DNA from: Alphaproteobacteria bacterium
Lineage (GTDB): Bacteria; Pseudomonadota; Alphaproteobacteria; Rhodospirillales; WMHbin7
DNA: 64,000 nucleotides
NCBI GenBank assembly: GCA_015231795.1
Contig: JADGAX010000001.1
Coordinates: forward strand, 248,001 to 312,000
Direction: 5' to 3'
Shown piece after piece: positions 1-9,294 of this stretch. Below the pieces are notes generated by a model. That model was not told the DNA's origin. It did no database searches and saw only the letters and a list, made by a program, of their open reading frames with translations. A program made the position numbers and the translations under genes. Each line of letters starts with the position of its first letter. Positions within the stretch are counted from its first letter, which is position 1.

Positions 1-104
1 CCATCGACCACCATGATGGCCATCGACAGCGCGTTCAGAACAGCCTGGGCATCCAGGGGCGTTTGCGCGGGCAAGGCGCGCTTGCGGGCCTGGTTGAATT
101 TCAT
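1..104 (-). CDS. ntrB: Nitrogen regulation sensor kinase NtrB, N-terminal fragment
   Basis: Only the first 34 codons lie in the window; the gene runs off the left edge. The ATG (complement of 102-104) overlaps the dusB stop as TGATG. The visible peptide starts MKFNQARKRA and reaches a PAS-like segment ending in NALSMAIMVVD, which fits the start of the NtrB PAS domain. dusB (nifR3)-ntrB-ntrC is a classic alphaproteobacterial order, and NtrB controls NtrC phosphorylation in response to nitrogen through PII. The call rests on position plus this short peptide. Confidence 0.7.
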   Translation of the reverse strand, partial: MKFNQARKRALPAQTPLDAQAVLNALSMAIMVVD

Positions 105-1090
105 CAGGCGGCCAGCCGGTCACTGGCTTGGCGCCAGAAATCAAGCAAACGTTCCCGCACCTGCTTGGCTTCGCCAAGTCGCATCAACTGGCTGCGGAAT
201 TCCGCCGAACCGGGAAGGCCCTTCGAATACCAAGCGATATGTTTTCTGGCGATGGGAACGCCGGTACTTTCCCCATAATGGTCAAGCATGTCGTTGACAT
301 GGTCCAACAGAACGGCCAAGCGTCCGGCGGCATCGGGTTCGTCTTTTTTCTCGCCGGTCGCCAGGAAATGCGCCGCCAGACCAGGAAACCAAGGCCGACC
401 ATAGGCCCCTCGCCCAATCATCACACCATCTGCTCCCGAACGGTCAAGGATTTCGCGGGCCTTGTCCAGGCTGGTCACGTCGCCATTGGCGATTACCGGA
501 ATGGTCACGGCGCGCTTGACCTCGCCGATGCGTTCATAATCTGCCTGCCCGCCGTAAAATTGGGCGCGGGTGCGGCCATGCACCGTCACCATCGCCACGC
601 CGCTTTCTTCGGCGATCTTGGCCAGACGGGCGGCGTTGACGCTGCCCTCATCCCAGCCCAGGCGCATCTTGACGGTAACGGGAACGTCAACCGCCCTGAC
701 CACCGCCTCCATGATGCGGCCAGCCAAAAGCTCGTCCTTCATCAGGGCCGCCCCCGCTTCGCCGCGAATAATCTTCTTGGCCGGACAGCCCATGTTGATG
801 TCGATGATCGAAGCGCCGCGATCGGCGTTCATGCGCGCCGCATCCGCCATCACATCCGCCTCGCAGCCAACGATCTGAACGGCTTGCGGGCCTTCCTGAT
901 CCAGGGGGCTGGACATGCGCAAGGTTTTGGCGTGGGCGCGCACCATCGCCTTGCTGGCGATCATCTCGGAAACGGTTAAGCCCGCGCCAAAGCGCCTGGC
1001 CAAACGCCGGAACGGCGCATCGCTCACCCCGGCCATGGGGGCCAGGACGACAGAATTGTCCAGACGGATTGAACCAATCGTTAATGTCAT
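104..1090 (-). CDS. dusB: tRNA-dihydrouridine synthase B (NifR3 family)
   Basis: A 328-residue FMN enzyme that reduces uridine to dihydrouridine in the tRNA D-loop. The N-terminal TIM barrel shows LAPMAGVSD (about residues 16-24), NMGCPAKK with the catalytic cysteine (about 99-106), VTVKMRLGWD, VTVHGRTR and IPVIANGDV, followed by the FMN-phosphate site GADGVMIGRGA. A helical tRNA-binding domain follows. Length and motif order are normal for DusB. Its stop overlaps the ntrB start, implying translational coupling, as in other alphaproteobacterial nifR3-ntrB operons. Confidence 0.96.
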   Translation of the reverse strand: MTLTIGSIRLDNSVVLAPMAGVSDAPFRRLARRFGAGLTVSEMIASKAMVRAHAKTLRMSSPLDQEGPQAVQIVGCEADVMADAARMNADRGASIIDINMGCPAKKIIRGEAGAALMKDELLAGRIMEAVVRAVDVPVTVKMRLGWDEGSVNAARLAKIAEESGVAMVTVHGRTRAQFYGGQADYERIGEVKRAVTIPVIANGDVTSLDKAREILDRSGADGVMIGRGAYGRPWFPGLAAHFLATGEKKDEPDAAGRLAVLLDHVNDMLDHYGESTGVPIARKHIAWYSKGLPGSAEFRSQLMRLGEAKQVRERLLDFWRQASDRLAA

Positions 1091-1109
1091 ATTTAGGTAA
1101 GACTCCAGG

Positions 1110-1130
1110 CCTGCATCAATATTATGCAGG
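1110..1130. repeat. Short inverted repeat upstream of dusB
   Basis: CCTGCAT and ATGCAGG form a perfect 7-bp inverted repeat with a 7-base AT loop in the 85-bp gap between the ccsA-like stop and the dusB start. No T-run follows on the minus strand, so a terminator is not well supported. It could be a weak operator or attenuating hairpin. Confidence 0.3.
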
Positions 1131-1175
1131 GTGCCTGTTTGGCAAGCTCCGAATGGGCTTGAATAAGTCTAAACT

Positions 1176-1988
1176 TTAGGCAGGACTGGAAATGAGCACA
1201 TCGGTGACGAATTTAACGCCCGGATAGGCCAGGGTCAGAAGCAAATAAGCCACCAAAACCAAGCGGGTAGCGTGTCGTCCGCGAATGCCGATGCGGTGAT
1301 GGGCGGCCAGAAGCGCTGCGATCACCAAAAAAGCCAGCAGCGACAAAAGAGTCTTGTGATCCATATGGAGCCACTGGCCGCGCTCGAGCAGATTGAGCAG
1401 AAAACCGGAAATCACTCCAACCCCCAGCACGGCCTCGGCCCCCAACAGCAGAGAGAATGTCAGCCCTTCGCTTTCGGCCATGGCGGGCAAGGCCCTGGTC
1501 AAGACGGTGGGCTGCTTGCGCTTCAAGGAGCGTTCCTGCAAGAAGGCGCCCAACGCCGCCACGGCGGCCAGGGTCGCCAGCGCATAGGTGGCGACGGAAA
1601 CCAGAATATGCAAAGCGATCCAGCCAGAAGGCGCGGTGCCGATCAGGGGGCGCTCGGGCGCTTGGCTCCAAATGGCGGCGATCAGACCCAGCAAGGACAG
1701 ATAGGGCATCAGCAACGGCATCAGCCGCCAGGTCTGGCGCGACCAAAAGCTAAGGCCCATGAAAACACCCAGCGTAACCGTAATGCTGGCCCAGATGGCG
1801 GCGGACAGGCCGGTATGCCAGCCTTCCAGAATGTTGAAGGCAGTGGCCGAAGCCGGGCCGAAGATAGCCAGCGAGATGGCGGCCCAGAAAGCGCCGTCGC
1901 GTTTGGCTGGACGTATCCAGCCCAGCAGAAGGGCGGGCATCAGACAGGCCAGCGCGGCCAAAGAGTCGAAAGACGATAAATTCAGCAT
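1176..1988 (-). CDS. CcsA/YpjD-family cytochrome c assembly-like membrane protein
   Basis: A 270-residue integral membrane protein starting [10 protein letters not shown]. The open frame extends 61 codons further upstream, but that part looks non-coding and would run into the divergent ispDF gene. It has about eight hydrophobic helices and resembles the cytochrome c assembly (CcmC/CcsA/YpjD) family. Family features include a conserved Trp-rich region ([18 protein letters not shown]) and the [10 protein letters not shown] segment with histidines near the seventh helix. In many proteobacteria YpjD-type proteins stand alone without the rest of a Ccs system, so a direct heme-ligation role is not proven. 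It is divergent from ispDF across a 71-bp gap. Confidence 0.75.
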   Translation of the reverse strand: MLNLSSFDSLAALACLMPALLLGWIRPAKRDGAFWAAISLAIFGPASATAFNILEGWHTGLSAAIWASITVTLGVFMGLSFWSRQTWRLMPLLMPYLSLLGLIAAIWSQAPERPLIGTAPSGWIALHILVSVATYALATLAAVAALGAFLQERSLKRKQPTVLTRALPAMAESEGLTFSLLLGAEAVLGVGVISGFLLNLLERGQWLHMDHKTLLSLLAFLVIAALLAAHHRIGIRGRHATRLVLVAYLLLTLAYPGVKFVTDVLISSPA

Positions 1989-2059
1989 GGGCGCACTATA
2001 GCGATGCCGTGCTGGCTGGTCTATGGTATGCGCCTGGAAAATTGAGGGGATTGTCATCC

Positions 2060-3214
2060 ATGGCTTCTTGTGTGGCCCTAATCGTGGCGGCTGGGCGCGG
2101 GCACCGTTTCGGCGCCGAATTGCCCAAGCAATATCTGGAACTGGGGGGGCGCATGGTGCTGTCCCATTCACTGGCCGCCTTTGCCACCCATCCCGAGATT
2201 ACGGGCGTGCGCGCCGTCATTCACCCCGATGACAGGCTGCTTTACGACTTGGCCGCCAGGGGGTTGCGTCTGCTTGACCCCGTTCCCGGCGGCGCGGCCC
2301 GCCAAGATTCGGTGCGCCTGGGGCTGGAAAGCCTGCAAGACAATCCGCCCGATTATGTTCTGATCCATGACGGGGCCAGACCTTTCGTCGAGGCAGGCGT
2401 GATCTCCAGGGCCATCGCCGCCCTGAAGGATCATGCCGGGGCGATTCCCGCCATTCCGGTCGCCGACACATTGAAGCGCGCCGAGGCGGGCATGATCGCG
2501 GGCACCCAGGACCGGGCCAATCTGTGGCGCGCCCAAACTCCGCAAGCCTTTCGCTACAAAGACATTCTGGCCGCCCATCGGGCGATGGCTGGTCAGGAAC
2601 TGACCGACGATGCCGCTGTGCTGGAAGCCCACGGCTTGGCGGTGGCGTTGACCGAAGGCTGCGTGAACAATGTCAAGATCACCACCAAGCGCGACTTGGA
2701 ACTGGCGTCCAAGGCCTTCGAGCGTCCAATGATGGCCCGCACTGGCAACGGTTTCGACGTGCATCGCTTCAAGGAAGGCGGCGATCATGTCTGGCTGAAC
2801 GGCGTGAAGGTGCCCCATTCCCACGGGCTTGAAGGCCATTCCGACGCCGATGTGGCCCTGCATGCGCTGACCGATGCCCTGTTGGGCGCCATCGGGGCCG
2901 GAGACATTGGCCACCATTTCCCCCCCTCGGACCCGCAATGGAAGGGGGCGGCATCGGACAAATTCCTGGCCCATGCCGCCAGTTTGGCGGCGGCCAAGGG
3001 CGGGCGGATCGTGAATGTGGACGTCACCATCATCTGCGAGCGCCCCAAGGTGGGGCCGCACCGCCCGGCCATGATCGCCCGGCTGGCCGAGATTTTAGGG
3101 ATCGATCAGGGACGAGTGAGCGTGAAAGCCACCACCACGGAAGGCCTTGGCTTCACCGGCAGGCAGGAAGGCATCGCCGCAATGGCCACCGCTACCGTGG
3201 CGATGAGAGAATGA
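2060..3214 (+). CDS. ispDF: Bifunctional IspD/IspF (MEP isoprenoid pathway)
   Basis: A 384-residue fusion. Residues 1-225 are IspD, 2-C-methyl-D-erythritol 4-phosphate cytidylyltransferase (AAGRGHRFG nucleotide loop, [16 protein letters not shown]). Residues 230-384 are IspF, MECDP synthase (GNGFDVHRF zinc ligands, [38 protein letters not shown]). It therefore carries steps three and five of the pathway, while the IspE kinase is elsewhere. The ATG at 2060 is chosen because GAGGGG lies about 11 bases upstream; the longer frame from 2009 lacks IspD similarity. The fusion is common in alphaproteobacteria. Confidence 0.97.
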   Translation: MASCVALIVAAGRGHRFGAELPKQYLELGGRMVLSHSLAAFATHPEITGVRAVIHPDDRLLYDLAARGLRLLDPVPGGAARQDSVRLGLESLQDNPPDYVLIHDGARPFVEAGVISRAIAALKDHAGAIPAIPVADTLKRAEAGMIAGTQDRANLWRAQTPQAFRYKDILAAHRAMAGQELTDDAAVLEAHGLAVALTEGCVNNVKITTKRDLELASKAFERPMMARTGNGFDVHRFKEGGDHVWLNGVKVPHSHGLEGHSDADVALHALTDALLGAIGAGDIGHHFPPSDPQWKGAASDKFLAHAASLAAAKGGRIVNVDVTIICERPKVGPHRPAMIARLAEILGIDQGRVSVKATTTEGLGFTGRQEGIAAMATATVAMRE

Positions 3215-3220
3215 TGGCGG

Positions 3221-3541
3221 TTAGGGGGAATTCGTCTCCTCGCCGATCCACTTCAGGAAATCCGGATTTCCGCCGTCGATAGGCAGGCTGACCACACAGG
3301 GCACGCTGTAGGAATGATTGGATTTCACCCAGGCGGTGGCGACATCGACTAGGTCCACCCTGGTCTTGGCGATCAGCGCCACTTCGCCCCCCTCCTCCAT
3401 CTTGCCCTGCCACCAGTAGAAACTTTTGATTGACCCCAGAATGTTGGCGCAGGCGCACAGGCGGGCCTCGACCAGCCCTTTGCCCAGCCTTTCCGCCTCG
3501 TCCATATCGGCGGCCGTGATGTAAAGCAGGCGATAGTCCAT
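3221..3541 (-). CDS. cutA: CutA1 divalent-ion tolerance protein
   Basis: A 106-residue small trimeric CutA1 protein. Family features are ARLCACANIL, a Trp-rich IKSFYWWQGKMEEGGEV segment, and HSYSVPCVVSLPI followed by NPDFLKW. CutA1 is linked to copper tolerance in E. coli, but its biochemical role is unsettled. It converges with ispDF with 6 bp between the stops. Confidence 0.93.
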   Translation of the reverse strand: MDYRLLYITAADMDEAERLGKGLVEARLCACANILGSIKSFYWWQGKMEEGGEVALIAKTRVDLVDVATAWVKSNHSYSVPCVVSLPIDGGNPDFLKWIGEETNSP

Positions 3542-3600
3542 CTTTTTGCTTGCCTCCCGAGTCGCGGCTTATATTCTAGGGGCAGGACGGGGGCAAATCC

Positions 3601-3840
3601 ATGGGTTCATCCAAAGAACGGGCGACAGACTTTCAGATCAGCTGGCTGAAACGCGGGCTGTCGCAGCCCGGCGGCAAACTGCCTTTGTTCGATGAGGAAG
3701 GTCAGCGCTATAATGAGCGCACGATCAAATCCTGTCTTGATCGCGGCTGGGCGCAACCTTGGTTCTCGAATCCCTTGAAGCCAGACTGGCTGGTCTGCAA
3801 GCTGACCGATGAAGGCCGACGTCTGGTCGAACGCCAATAA
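3601..3840 (+). CDS. Small conserved-type hypothetical protein, possible winged-helix remnant
   Basis: A 79-residue basic protein. The ATG follows a purine-rich GACGGGGGCAAATCC leader. The C-terminus reads LVCKLTDEGRRLVE, which resembles the wing and last helix of MarR/PadR-type winged-helix proteins (LTxEGRxL). The N-terminal half contains QISWLKRGLSQPGGKLP, a pattern that could be a helix-turn. No enzyme motif is visible. It stands alone, divergent from cutA and facing the glycosyltransferase gene. The function is unknown. Confidence 0.6.
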   Translation: MGSSKERATDFQISWLKRGLSQPGGKLPLFDEEGQRYNERTIKSCLDRGWAQPWFSNPLKPDWLVCKLTDEGRRLVERQ

Positions 3841-3942
3841 TTGCCAGATCGAAATAAACCAACAAACCTATAACTTCATCCGCAGATTCATTGTTTCGGT
3901 CTGGAAACTGTGGATATTCCGGTTGGAAAACAGATGGCGGGT

Positions 3943-5046
3943 CTATAACCGCTCTTGCAGTTTTCTTATTTCTTTCAAGATGATATCAGAAGCCTGGGCA
4001 ATTCCAGTGGGTTGGGGACATTGAGGCGCCTTCAGCCCGGTCAGATATTCAATCTGGTCTTGTATATCCCCGGCCAGAATTGACGTTTCTGGCAGGCTGA
4101 CATAGCGGGCATTCGCCTTCATCCATGCATCGAAATAAGGGGTTTCCGGCCAGTCCGGCCGGTCCTGGGCCAGGACGGCGACGCCGTTGCAGGCGGCTTC
4201 CGTGTAGGTGCCGTAACCCGGCTTGGTCACGATCAGATCGGCTGAAGCCAACAGATCGGGAAAGGCCATGCCCGATGTCTCGAAGGAGCGAAAATCCGCC
4301 CGGCGTTGATTCCAGCCTTCGGGAATCAGCCAGGTCCACCCCTCGATTACCGGCCAGTCCTCGATCGGCAAGCGGGTGGCGATGCCCCCATAGGCCACCA
4401 CCCCCACCTTATGGCCGATGGGAATTTCCAGGCCCTTGCGCAGGCCAGCGGGATCTTTGACGCCGATCCTGGCCGAAGGTCCAAGTTCGACCAATTCGCT
4501 CACATCTGCCAAGGCAGTCATGGGCAGGCAGGGCGTCAGTTTGAGGAACATTGGAGCGGCGGCGTGCGAGGCCAAGATACGTTCCAGAATGCCCGGCGCT
4601 TCGGGTCGCCCGCCCAGATAGGCCTGATACAGATCGTACCAATTCAGGCTAGATAGGGCGATTGCGGGCACGGCCAAATGCTTGGCGGCGGCCAAAGTCA
4701 GATAGGGAATATTGGCGATCACCAGATCGGGGCGGATGGATTTTAGCCGTGCCGCCTCGTCTTCCTGTCGTTGACGCCATTCCAGATGTCGTAGGTTATA
4801 TGCCTGTGCAGTTGCATCGCAATCGACCGACGTGGCCGAATTCATGACAAGTCCAAAATCATCAATGCCATCAAGATATTCGAAATCAAAGTCGAGTCGC
4901 GACTTGAGGAGCCGCTTAGGCAGGTTCGAGTAAAGTATCAGTTCGATGTCGGGCTGCTTAGACTTGATATCGTTCAAGATTGGCAATGTCATGGCGGCAT
5001 GGCCAAAACCATGGGGCGACAAAGCAACACATAATCGAAAAGTCAC
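3943..5046 (-). CDS. GT-B fold glycosyltransferase-like protein
   Basis: A 367-residue protein with the two-lobe layout of GT-B transferases. The N-lobe has a glycine-rich SPHGFGHAAM loop (residues 9-18). The C-lobe motif LLASADLIVTKPGYGTYTEAACNGVAVLA resembles the donor-nucleotide site of MurG/UGT-like enzymes. The donor and acceptor are unknown. The start codon is GTG, and its GTGA overlaps the stop of the upstream SprA-like gene, so the two are probably translationally coupled. No signal peptide or membrane helix is evident. Confidence 0.7.
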   Translation of the reverse strand: MTFRLCVALSPHGFGHAAMTLPILNDIKSKQPDIELILYSNLPKRLLKSRLDFDFEYLDGIDDFGLVMNSATSVDCDATAQAYNLRHLEWRQRQEDEAARLKSIRPDLVIANIPYLTLAAAKHLAVPAIALSSLNWYDLYQAYLGGRPEAPGILERILASHAAAPMFLKLTPCLPMTALADVSELVELGPSARIGVKDPAGLRKGLEIPIGHKVGVVAYGGIATRLPIEDWPVIEGWTWLIPEGWNQRRADFRSFETSGMAFPDLLASADLIVTKPGYGTYTEAACNGVAVLAQDRPDWPETPYFDAWMKANARYVSLPETSILAGDIQDQIEYLTGLKAPQCPQPTGIAQASDIILKEIRKLQERL

Positions 5047-5714
5047 GCCTGTACCCCAACCCCTTGAAATGCGTCAGCCACCACGGCGGCAGACCGATAG
5101 GCCTTGGAAACTTGGTTATACGGCCCTTTGGGTAGGAGCCTGGAGTCATTCTCGATTGCCCCAGCCGCCGTTGTCAAGCCAGCCCCGGCCTCCCCATCCT
5201 CGCCTTGCAACTTCTCTTGCCGTTGGTCGTTGCGCTGCGATTCCGCCTGAGCCTTGATGGCTTCGGCCTGCATGGCGACCGCCCGATCCTGGCTTGAAGG
5301 ATCGCCAGGGGCCAGGGCTGCCCGCTTGATCTGCTCCATCTTGCGGATGGTTTCCTCGGGCGTGTCCTCGGCGGATATGTCGATGCTGACTTCGCCGCCG
5401 GTAATATAGCGCCGCCCATCCGGGCCTTGGGTCGTGGTGTAGTTGGGGGAACCGGCATAGGCACCGCCCGCCGCTTTATGAGCCTGTTCATGGGCCAGGA
5501 CTTCGGCTTCGCGCTGCTTGAGCTTGGCGACAATGCGCTTCTCTTCCTCGCTCAATTGGGAGGAGTTGGCAAGATTGGATGTGGTTGATTCTGGCCTGGA
5601 TTCTGGGGCGTTGGCATCAACCGCCCCCTCCACTCCCCGGCGGCTTGGCGGCCTGGAAACGGGCGAAACGCCTAAGGCGGCATAGCCACCAAGACCTGAC
5701 AGCGCGCCGATCAT
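5043..5714 (-). CDS. SprA-related putative metalloprotease-like protein (HExxH)
   Basis: A 223-residue protein of the SprA-related/CJM1_0395 family. The core around residues 75-150 holds EVLAHEQAHKAAGGAYAG, an HEQAH zinc-protease-like motif. It is followed by YITGGEVSIDIS and a helix starting TPEETIRKMEQIKRAALAPG. These are hallmarks of the family, whose members are called putative metalloproteases but are little studied. The C-terminal part is low-complexity and Gln/Glu-rich. No clear signal peptide is present. The stop overlaps the GTG of the downstream glycosyltransferase. Confidence 0.8.
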   Translation of the reverse strand: MIGALSGLGGYAALGVSPVSRPPSRRGVEGAVDANAPESRPESTTSNLANSSQLSEEEKRIVAKLKQREAEVLAHEQAHKAAGGAYAGSPNYTTTQGPDGRRYITGGEVSIDISAEDTPEETIRKMEQIKRAALAPGDPSSQDRAVAMQAEAIKAQAESQRNDQRQEKLQGEDGEAGAGLTTAAGAIENDSRLLPKGPYNQVSKAYRSAAVVADAFQGVGVQA

Positions 5715-5776
5715 GCTCTACACTCTACGCCTAAATCCCATTGATTCATATTGTTCCTACGTGACAGGAGTTCAAT

Positions 5777-6547
5777 GTGCTGAACGGCTTCACCCCACCC
5801 TTCACCCCATCGGGCCATTCGGCCTTGCTGCCTGCCCCGCCCTGGCATTATGCAGGCAATGTGCTGTCCTTGGCTTTCAAGGTGGATCAACGAGCGGCGC
5901 AAAGCCTGCTGCCCAATGGGTTTGGCGCGGCCACTGGCCAGGCCTATGGCCATTTCTGTGATTGGCAGGCGACGTCGGACGGATGGGAACTTCTGGACCC
6001 GGCCTATGCCCAATATAAGGAATTCTTCGTTCTGATCGAGGCAGAGCGGGCGGGAAGCCTTGCCCTATATTGCCCCTTCATCTATGTCGATCAGGATATC
6101 TCGCTGGTGCGCGGCTTGTTGCAAGGCTGGCCCAAGAAGCTGGGCAGCGTGTGGATGACACGCTCTTACGGGCTGGATCATCCCGCCGCCGCCCCTTTGC
6201 GGGCCGGGACGAAAATGGGCGGCAGCCTGGCCGTCAAGGACCGCCGCCTAGCCGAGGCCGAGATTTCCTTAACCGGCCAGCCCGGCGAGCGACTGGGTTT
6301 TCTGTCCATCCCCACTTTCGCCCTGATCGCGGCGCCTAGCTTGCTAGGGTCCCCGACGCCCGGCTCCAAAACCTTGGCCAGGGCGGTGATTGAAGGGGCA
6401 GTTGCCGGATTATTCCATGCTGGAACGGGTTCAATGCGCTTTCTGAACAGCCCAAGAGATGAATTGTCGCTTTTAAACCCGATAAGCGAGGCTAAGGCCA
6501 GCTTCGGCAATTTCGCCATGACCATCACGGGAGCGGTTGAAGCCTGA
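5777..6547 (+). CDS. Acetoacetate decarboxylase family protein
   Basis: A 256-residue protein starting at GTG, with ACAGGAG six bases upstream. It matches the acetoacetate decarboxylase fold: PPWHYAGNVLSLAF near the N-terminus, YKEFFVLIEAE, YCPFIYVDQD, and GWPKKLGSVWM (about residues 118-128), which carries the lysine pair that in true decarboxylases forms the Schiff base. Family members include decarboxylases, aldolase-dehydratases and enzymes of unknown substrate, so the reaction here is open. It is monocistronic and divergent from the SprA-like gene. Confidence 0.85.
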   Translation: MLNGFTPPFTPSGHSALLPAPPWHYAGNVLSLAFKVDQRAAQSLLPNGFGAATGQAYGHFCDWQATSDGWELLDPAYAQYKEFFVLIEAERAGSLALYCPFIYVDQDISLVRGLLQGWPKKLGSVWMTRSYGLDHPAAAPLRAGTKMGGSLAVKDRRLAEAEISLTGQPGERLGFLSIPTFALIAAPSLLGSPTPGSKTLARAVIEGAVAGLFHAGTGSMRFLNSPRDELSLLNPISEAKASFGNFAMTITGAVEA

Positions 6548-6630
6548 GACTCTGCTGAAAATTTCGTATATATTGGGTGCGAATTCGAAAGTGACGGGGA
6601 TTAGAAAGATCCCGCTTTGAACATCTCGGG

Positions 6631-7206
6631 ATGACAGAGATGGTGAGCGAGGTCAGGACCAGCGGTTTCGGCTATGAAAGCGCCGTTTTTCAGGCGCGGC
6701 GTGCTGATTCGCAGCCTCGCAAGGAAGACAATTCTCAACGCCTTGCCGACAAATTCCTAAGTGACGAAAAGTCCCGATTCGCCGTTCAAACGCGCGAAAG
6801 CGATGATGCCAGCCGCAAATCGCAACCGGCCTTCGACGTCCAGACGCAAAGCAACGCCTTCCTGCGCAAAGCCCTCTCCACCCCCTATAGCCGGGGGGCC
6901 GACCTATATGGCGTCGAGGCGGCAGAACGGAATTTACAAGGGGCCAACTATGCCAGGGCGGATCTCAGAAGCGGCGATCTGGCGGGAGCCAATCTGGCCG
7001 GGGCCGATCTGCGGGGGGCAGACCTTTCCAATGCCGACCTAGCGGGCGCCGACCTGACCGGGGCCAATTTAACGGGCGCCAATTTCACCGGCGCCAATAT
7101 CGCGGGGGCCAATCTGTCGGGCGCCATCGGAACAAAATACGACGCTTCGGGCCGCTTGACCGTCGATCGCTCGATCTCGCTGCCGCGGGTCGATATCTTG
7201 GCGTAA
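6631..7206 (+). CDS. Pentapeptide-repeat protein
   Basis: A 191-residue protein. Residues 1-85 are polar and probably disordered. Residues 95-168 are about fifteen A(D/N)LxG pentapeptide repeats ([20 protein letters not shown] and so on), which fold as a right-handed quadrilateral beta-helix. A short non-repeat tail follows. Some pentapeptide proteins mimic DNA and protect gyrase, but most have unknown roles and nothing here indicates a target. No signal peptide is seen. It lies just upstream of, and convergent with, the tRNA-Pro gene. Confidence 0.88.
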   Translation: MTEMVSEVRTSGFGYESAVFQARRADSQPRKEDNSQRLADKFLSDEKSRFAVQTRESDDASRKSQPAFDVQTQSNAFLRKALSTPYSRGADLYGVEAAERNLQGANYARADLRSGDLAGANLAGADLRGADLSNADLAGADLTGANLTGANFTGANIAGANLSGAIGTKYDASGRLTVDRSISLPRVDILA

Positions 7207-7236
7207 AAATGCGGGAATGTATTTTGGGGGAGGAAA

Positions 7237-7313
<77 letters not shown>

Positions 7314-7365
7314 ACCGAGCCTTTGACAAGGCAGGCGCGGACTATACTGAGGCGTTCGGGCAAAG

Positions 7366-7409
7366 AAAAGGGAAAAGAGAAGCGGCTGGCAGGTTCTTTT
7401 CAGCCAGCC
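7366..7409 (-). terminator. Candidate rho-independent terminator after merR
   Basis: On the minus strand GGCTGGC and GCCAGCC (7403-7409 and 7384-7390) form a 7-bp stem. It is followed by a pyrimidine-rich tract (CTTCTCTTTTCCCTTTTC). The merR stop codon lies in the loop. This would end the yceD-to-merR transcript. Confidence 0.55.
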
Positions 7410-7891
7410 TTGGCGCCGCCAACCTTGGCTCCAGCCGTCAGGATTTCCCGAAGCTCGACCAGTTCCTTCAACACCTCGCCCAGCAGGTTTTTCGACGGTT
7501 TCTCTGGCTTGGTTTCGCTAGGTTCAATTGGCGCAGGCAGGAGCGAAAGCTGCGCCGCCGCATTGGCCGGGGTCGTTTTCGATTTCGGAGCTTCAAGCGC
7601 TGGCGCAGAACCGGACGACGGAGCGGGCAACGACTTCAACCCTTCCGTGCCCGACTTGTCGCGCAGCAGCTTCTGCACGCCCTTGATCGTATAGCCTTGG
7701 GCATAGAGCAGGTCACGGATGCGCTTTAACAGCTCGACATCCTCAGGCCGGTAATAGCGCCGCCCGCCTGCCCGCTTCAACGGCTTGATCTGATTGAAGC
7801 GGCCTTCCCAAAAGCGCAGCACATGCTGGGGAATATCCAAATCCCCGGCAACCTCACTGATGGTTCTGAAGGCCGTTTCTGATTTGCCCAT
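7400..7891 (-). CDS. MerR-family transcriptional regulator
   Basis: A 163-residue regulator with an N-terminal MerR winged helix-turn-helix. Visible parts are [20 protein letters not shown] (about 8-27), then [22 protein letters not shown] and [10 protein letters not shown]. The C-terminal half is Pro/Ala-rich with a final helix [18 protein letters not shown], with no metal-binding cysteines, so the effector is unknown. It follows ihfA by 12 bp. ihfA-merR downstream of fabH is a conserved alphaproteobacterial pair. Confidence 0.9.
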   Translation of the reverse strand: MGKSETAFRTISEVAGDLDIPQHVLRFWEGRFNQIKPLKRAGGRRYYRPEDVELLKRIRDLLYAQGYTIKGVQKLLRDKSGTEGLKSLPAPSSGSAPALEAPKSKTTPANAAAQLSLLPAPIEPSETKPEKPSKNLLGEVLKELVELREILTAGAKVGGAKAG

Positions 7892-7903
7892 GGAAAAAGG
7901 GAC

Positions 7904-8215
7904 TTACACTTTCTTGGCGGTCATGCCCTTGTTGATGCGCGACTTCAACAATTGTGATGGACGGAACACCAACACACGGCGGGGAAGGATGGGAACTTCG
8001 GTGCCGGTTTTGGGATTGCGGCCAACCCGCTGTCCCTTGGACCGTACAGAAAAGCTGCCGAAGGAAGAGATCTTTACCGTGTCGCCCTTGGCCAAGGCCA
8101 GCGACATTTCTTCCAGCACAGTCTCGAGAAGGGCCGCCGATTCATTGCGGGAAAGGCCGACTTCTTCGTAAATAGCTTCGCTTAGTTGCGCACGGGTGAT
8201 GGTTTTCTCGGTCAT
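7904..8215 (-). CDS. ihfA: Integration host factor subunit alpha
   Basis: A 103-residue HU/IHF protein. It has [20 protein letters not shown] at the N-terminus, [12 protein letters not shown] in the dimer core, and the DNA-intercalating arm with [15 protein letters not shown] bends DNA sharply at specific sites and supports sigma-54 promoters, replication and recombination. Position between fabH and merR identifies it as the alpha subunit. A possible operator lies 20 bp upstream. Confidence 0.95.
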   Translation of the reverse strand: MTEKTITRAQLSEAIYEEVGLSRNESAALLETVLEEMSLALAKGDTVKISSFGSFSVRSKGQRVGRNPKTGTEVPILPRRVLVFRPSQLLKSRINKGMTAKKV

Positions 8216-8234
8216 CGATTCGGCCCCCCAGGCT

Positions 8235-8267
8235 CGTTAGTTACCTAACGGTAGCGCTTCAAGGAAA
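8235..8267 (-). promoter_or_regulatory. Candidate ihfA promoter with inverted repeat over the -10
   Basis: On the minus strand TTGAAG, a 17-base spacer and TAACGA resemble a sigma-70 promoter. The spacer end and -10 are covered by a perfect inverted repeat CGTTAG-N4-CTAACG (8235-8250). Such a site could be bound by a repressor or autoregulator. It starts about 20 bases upstream of the ihfA ATG. Confidence 0.4.
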
Positions 8268-8319
8268 ATCAGTCAATCCCGTCAAAGGGATGTAAGCCGG
8301 GATTCGAGCAAAAAAAGAG

Positions 8320-9294
8320 TTAAAATCTGACCAGGCAGGCGCCCCAGGTGAATCCGCCCCCCATGGCCTCCAGCAAAAGCAGCTGTCCACGCTTGATCCG
8401 ACCGTCATGGACGGCCTCGGCCAAGGCCAGCGGAATCGATGCCGCCGAGGTGTTGGCGTGCCTGTCCACCGTCACCACCATGCGCTCCTTGGGAATGGCC
8501 AGCTTCCTGGCCGTACCTTCCAGAATGCGGATATTGGCCTGATGCGGCACCACCCAATCGATATCCGTCGAGGTGAGATTATTGGCCGCCAGAGCCTCGC
8601 CCACCACTTCGGCCATATTGACCACGGCGTGGCGGAAAACTTCGTTGCCCTTCATGCGGACGTGACCGGTGGTTTTGGTCGAAGACGGCCCGCCATCGAC
8701 ATAAAGCAGGTCGTAATGGCGACCGTCGGAATGAAGATGGGTCGATAGAATGCCCTGATCTTCGACCGTCCCCTGCCCCTCTGCCGACTTCAGAACCACC
8801 GCGCCGGCACCGTCGCCGAACAGAACGCAGGTGCCGCGGTCATTCCAGTCCAGAATGCGCGAGAAAGTTTCGGCGCCGATGACCAGGGCGGCCTTGGCCT
8901 GGCCCGCCTTGATGAAATTGTCGGCGGTCGCCATGGCGAAAACGAAGCCCGAGCAGACGGCCTGAAGATCAAAGGCAACGCCCCTGGTCATGCCCAAACG
9001 GGCCTGAACTTTGGCCGCCGTGGCCGGAAAAGTGTGATCAGGCGTCGCCGTACCTACGATGATCAGGTCGATGTCGTCGGCGGTCATGCCCGCATTGGCC
9101 AGCGCCGCCTTGGCTGCTTCGAAGGCCAGATCGGAGGTCGTCTCGCCCTCGGCGGCGATTTGGCGCTGACGAATGCCCGAACGTTCGACGATCCAAGCGT
9201 CGGTGGTGTCGACGCTGCGCTCAAGTTCCTGATTGGTGACGATGCGGGCAGGCAAATACGAGCCGACACCAGCGATCTGCGAGCGAATGACCAT
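8320..9294 (-). CDS. fabH: 3-oxoacyl-ACP synthase III
   Basis: A 324-residue KASIII that condenses acetyl-CoA with malonyl-ACP to start fatty-acid synthesis. The Cys-His-Asn triad is intact: [11 protein letters not shown] (Cys about 113), [10 protein letters not shown] (His about 250) and [11 protein letters not shown] (Asn about 280). It ends [13 protein letters not shown], a standard KASIII C-terminus. The ATG overlaps the plsX stop as TGATG. Confidence 0.97.
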   Translation of the reverse strand: MVIRSQIAGVGSYLPARIVTNQELERSVDTTDAWIVERSGIRQRQIAAEGETTSDLAFEAAKAALANAGMTADDIDLIIVGTATPDHTFPATAAKVQARLGMTRGVAFDLQAVCSGFVFAMATADNFIKAGQAKAALVIGAETFSRILDWNDRGTCVLFGDGAGAVVLKSAEGQGTVEDQGILSTHLHSDGRHYDLLYVDGGPSSTKTTGHVRMKGNEVFRHAVVNMAEVVGEALAANNLTSTDIDWVVPHQANIRILEGTARKLAIPKERMVVTVDRHANTSAASIPLALAEAVHDGRIKRGQLLLLEAMGGGFTWGACLVRF

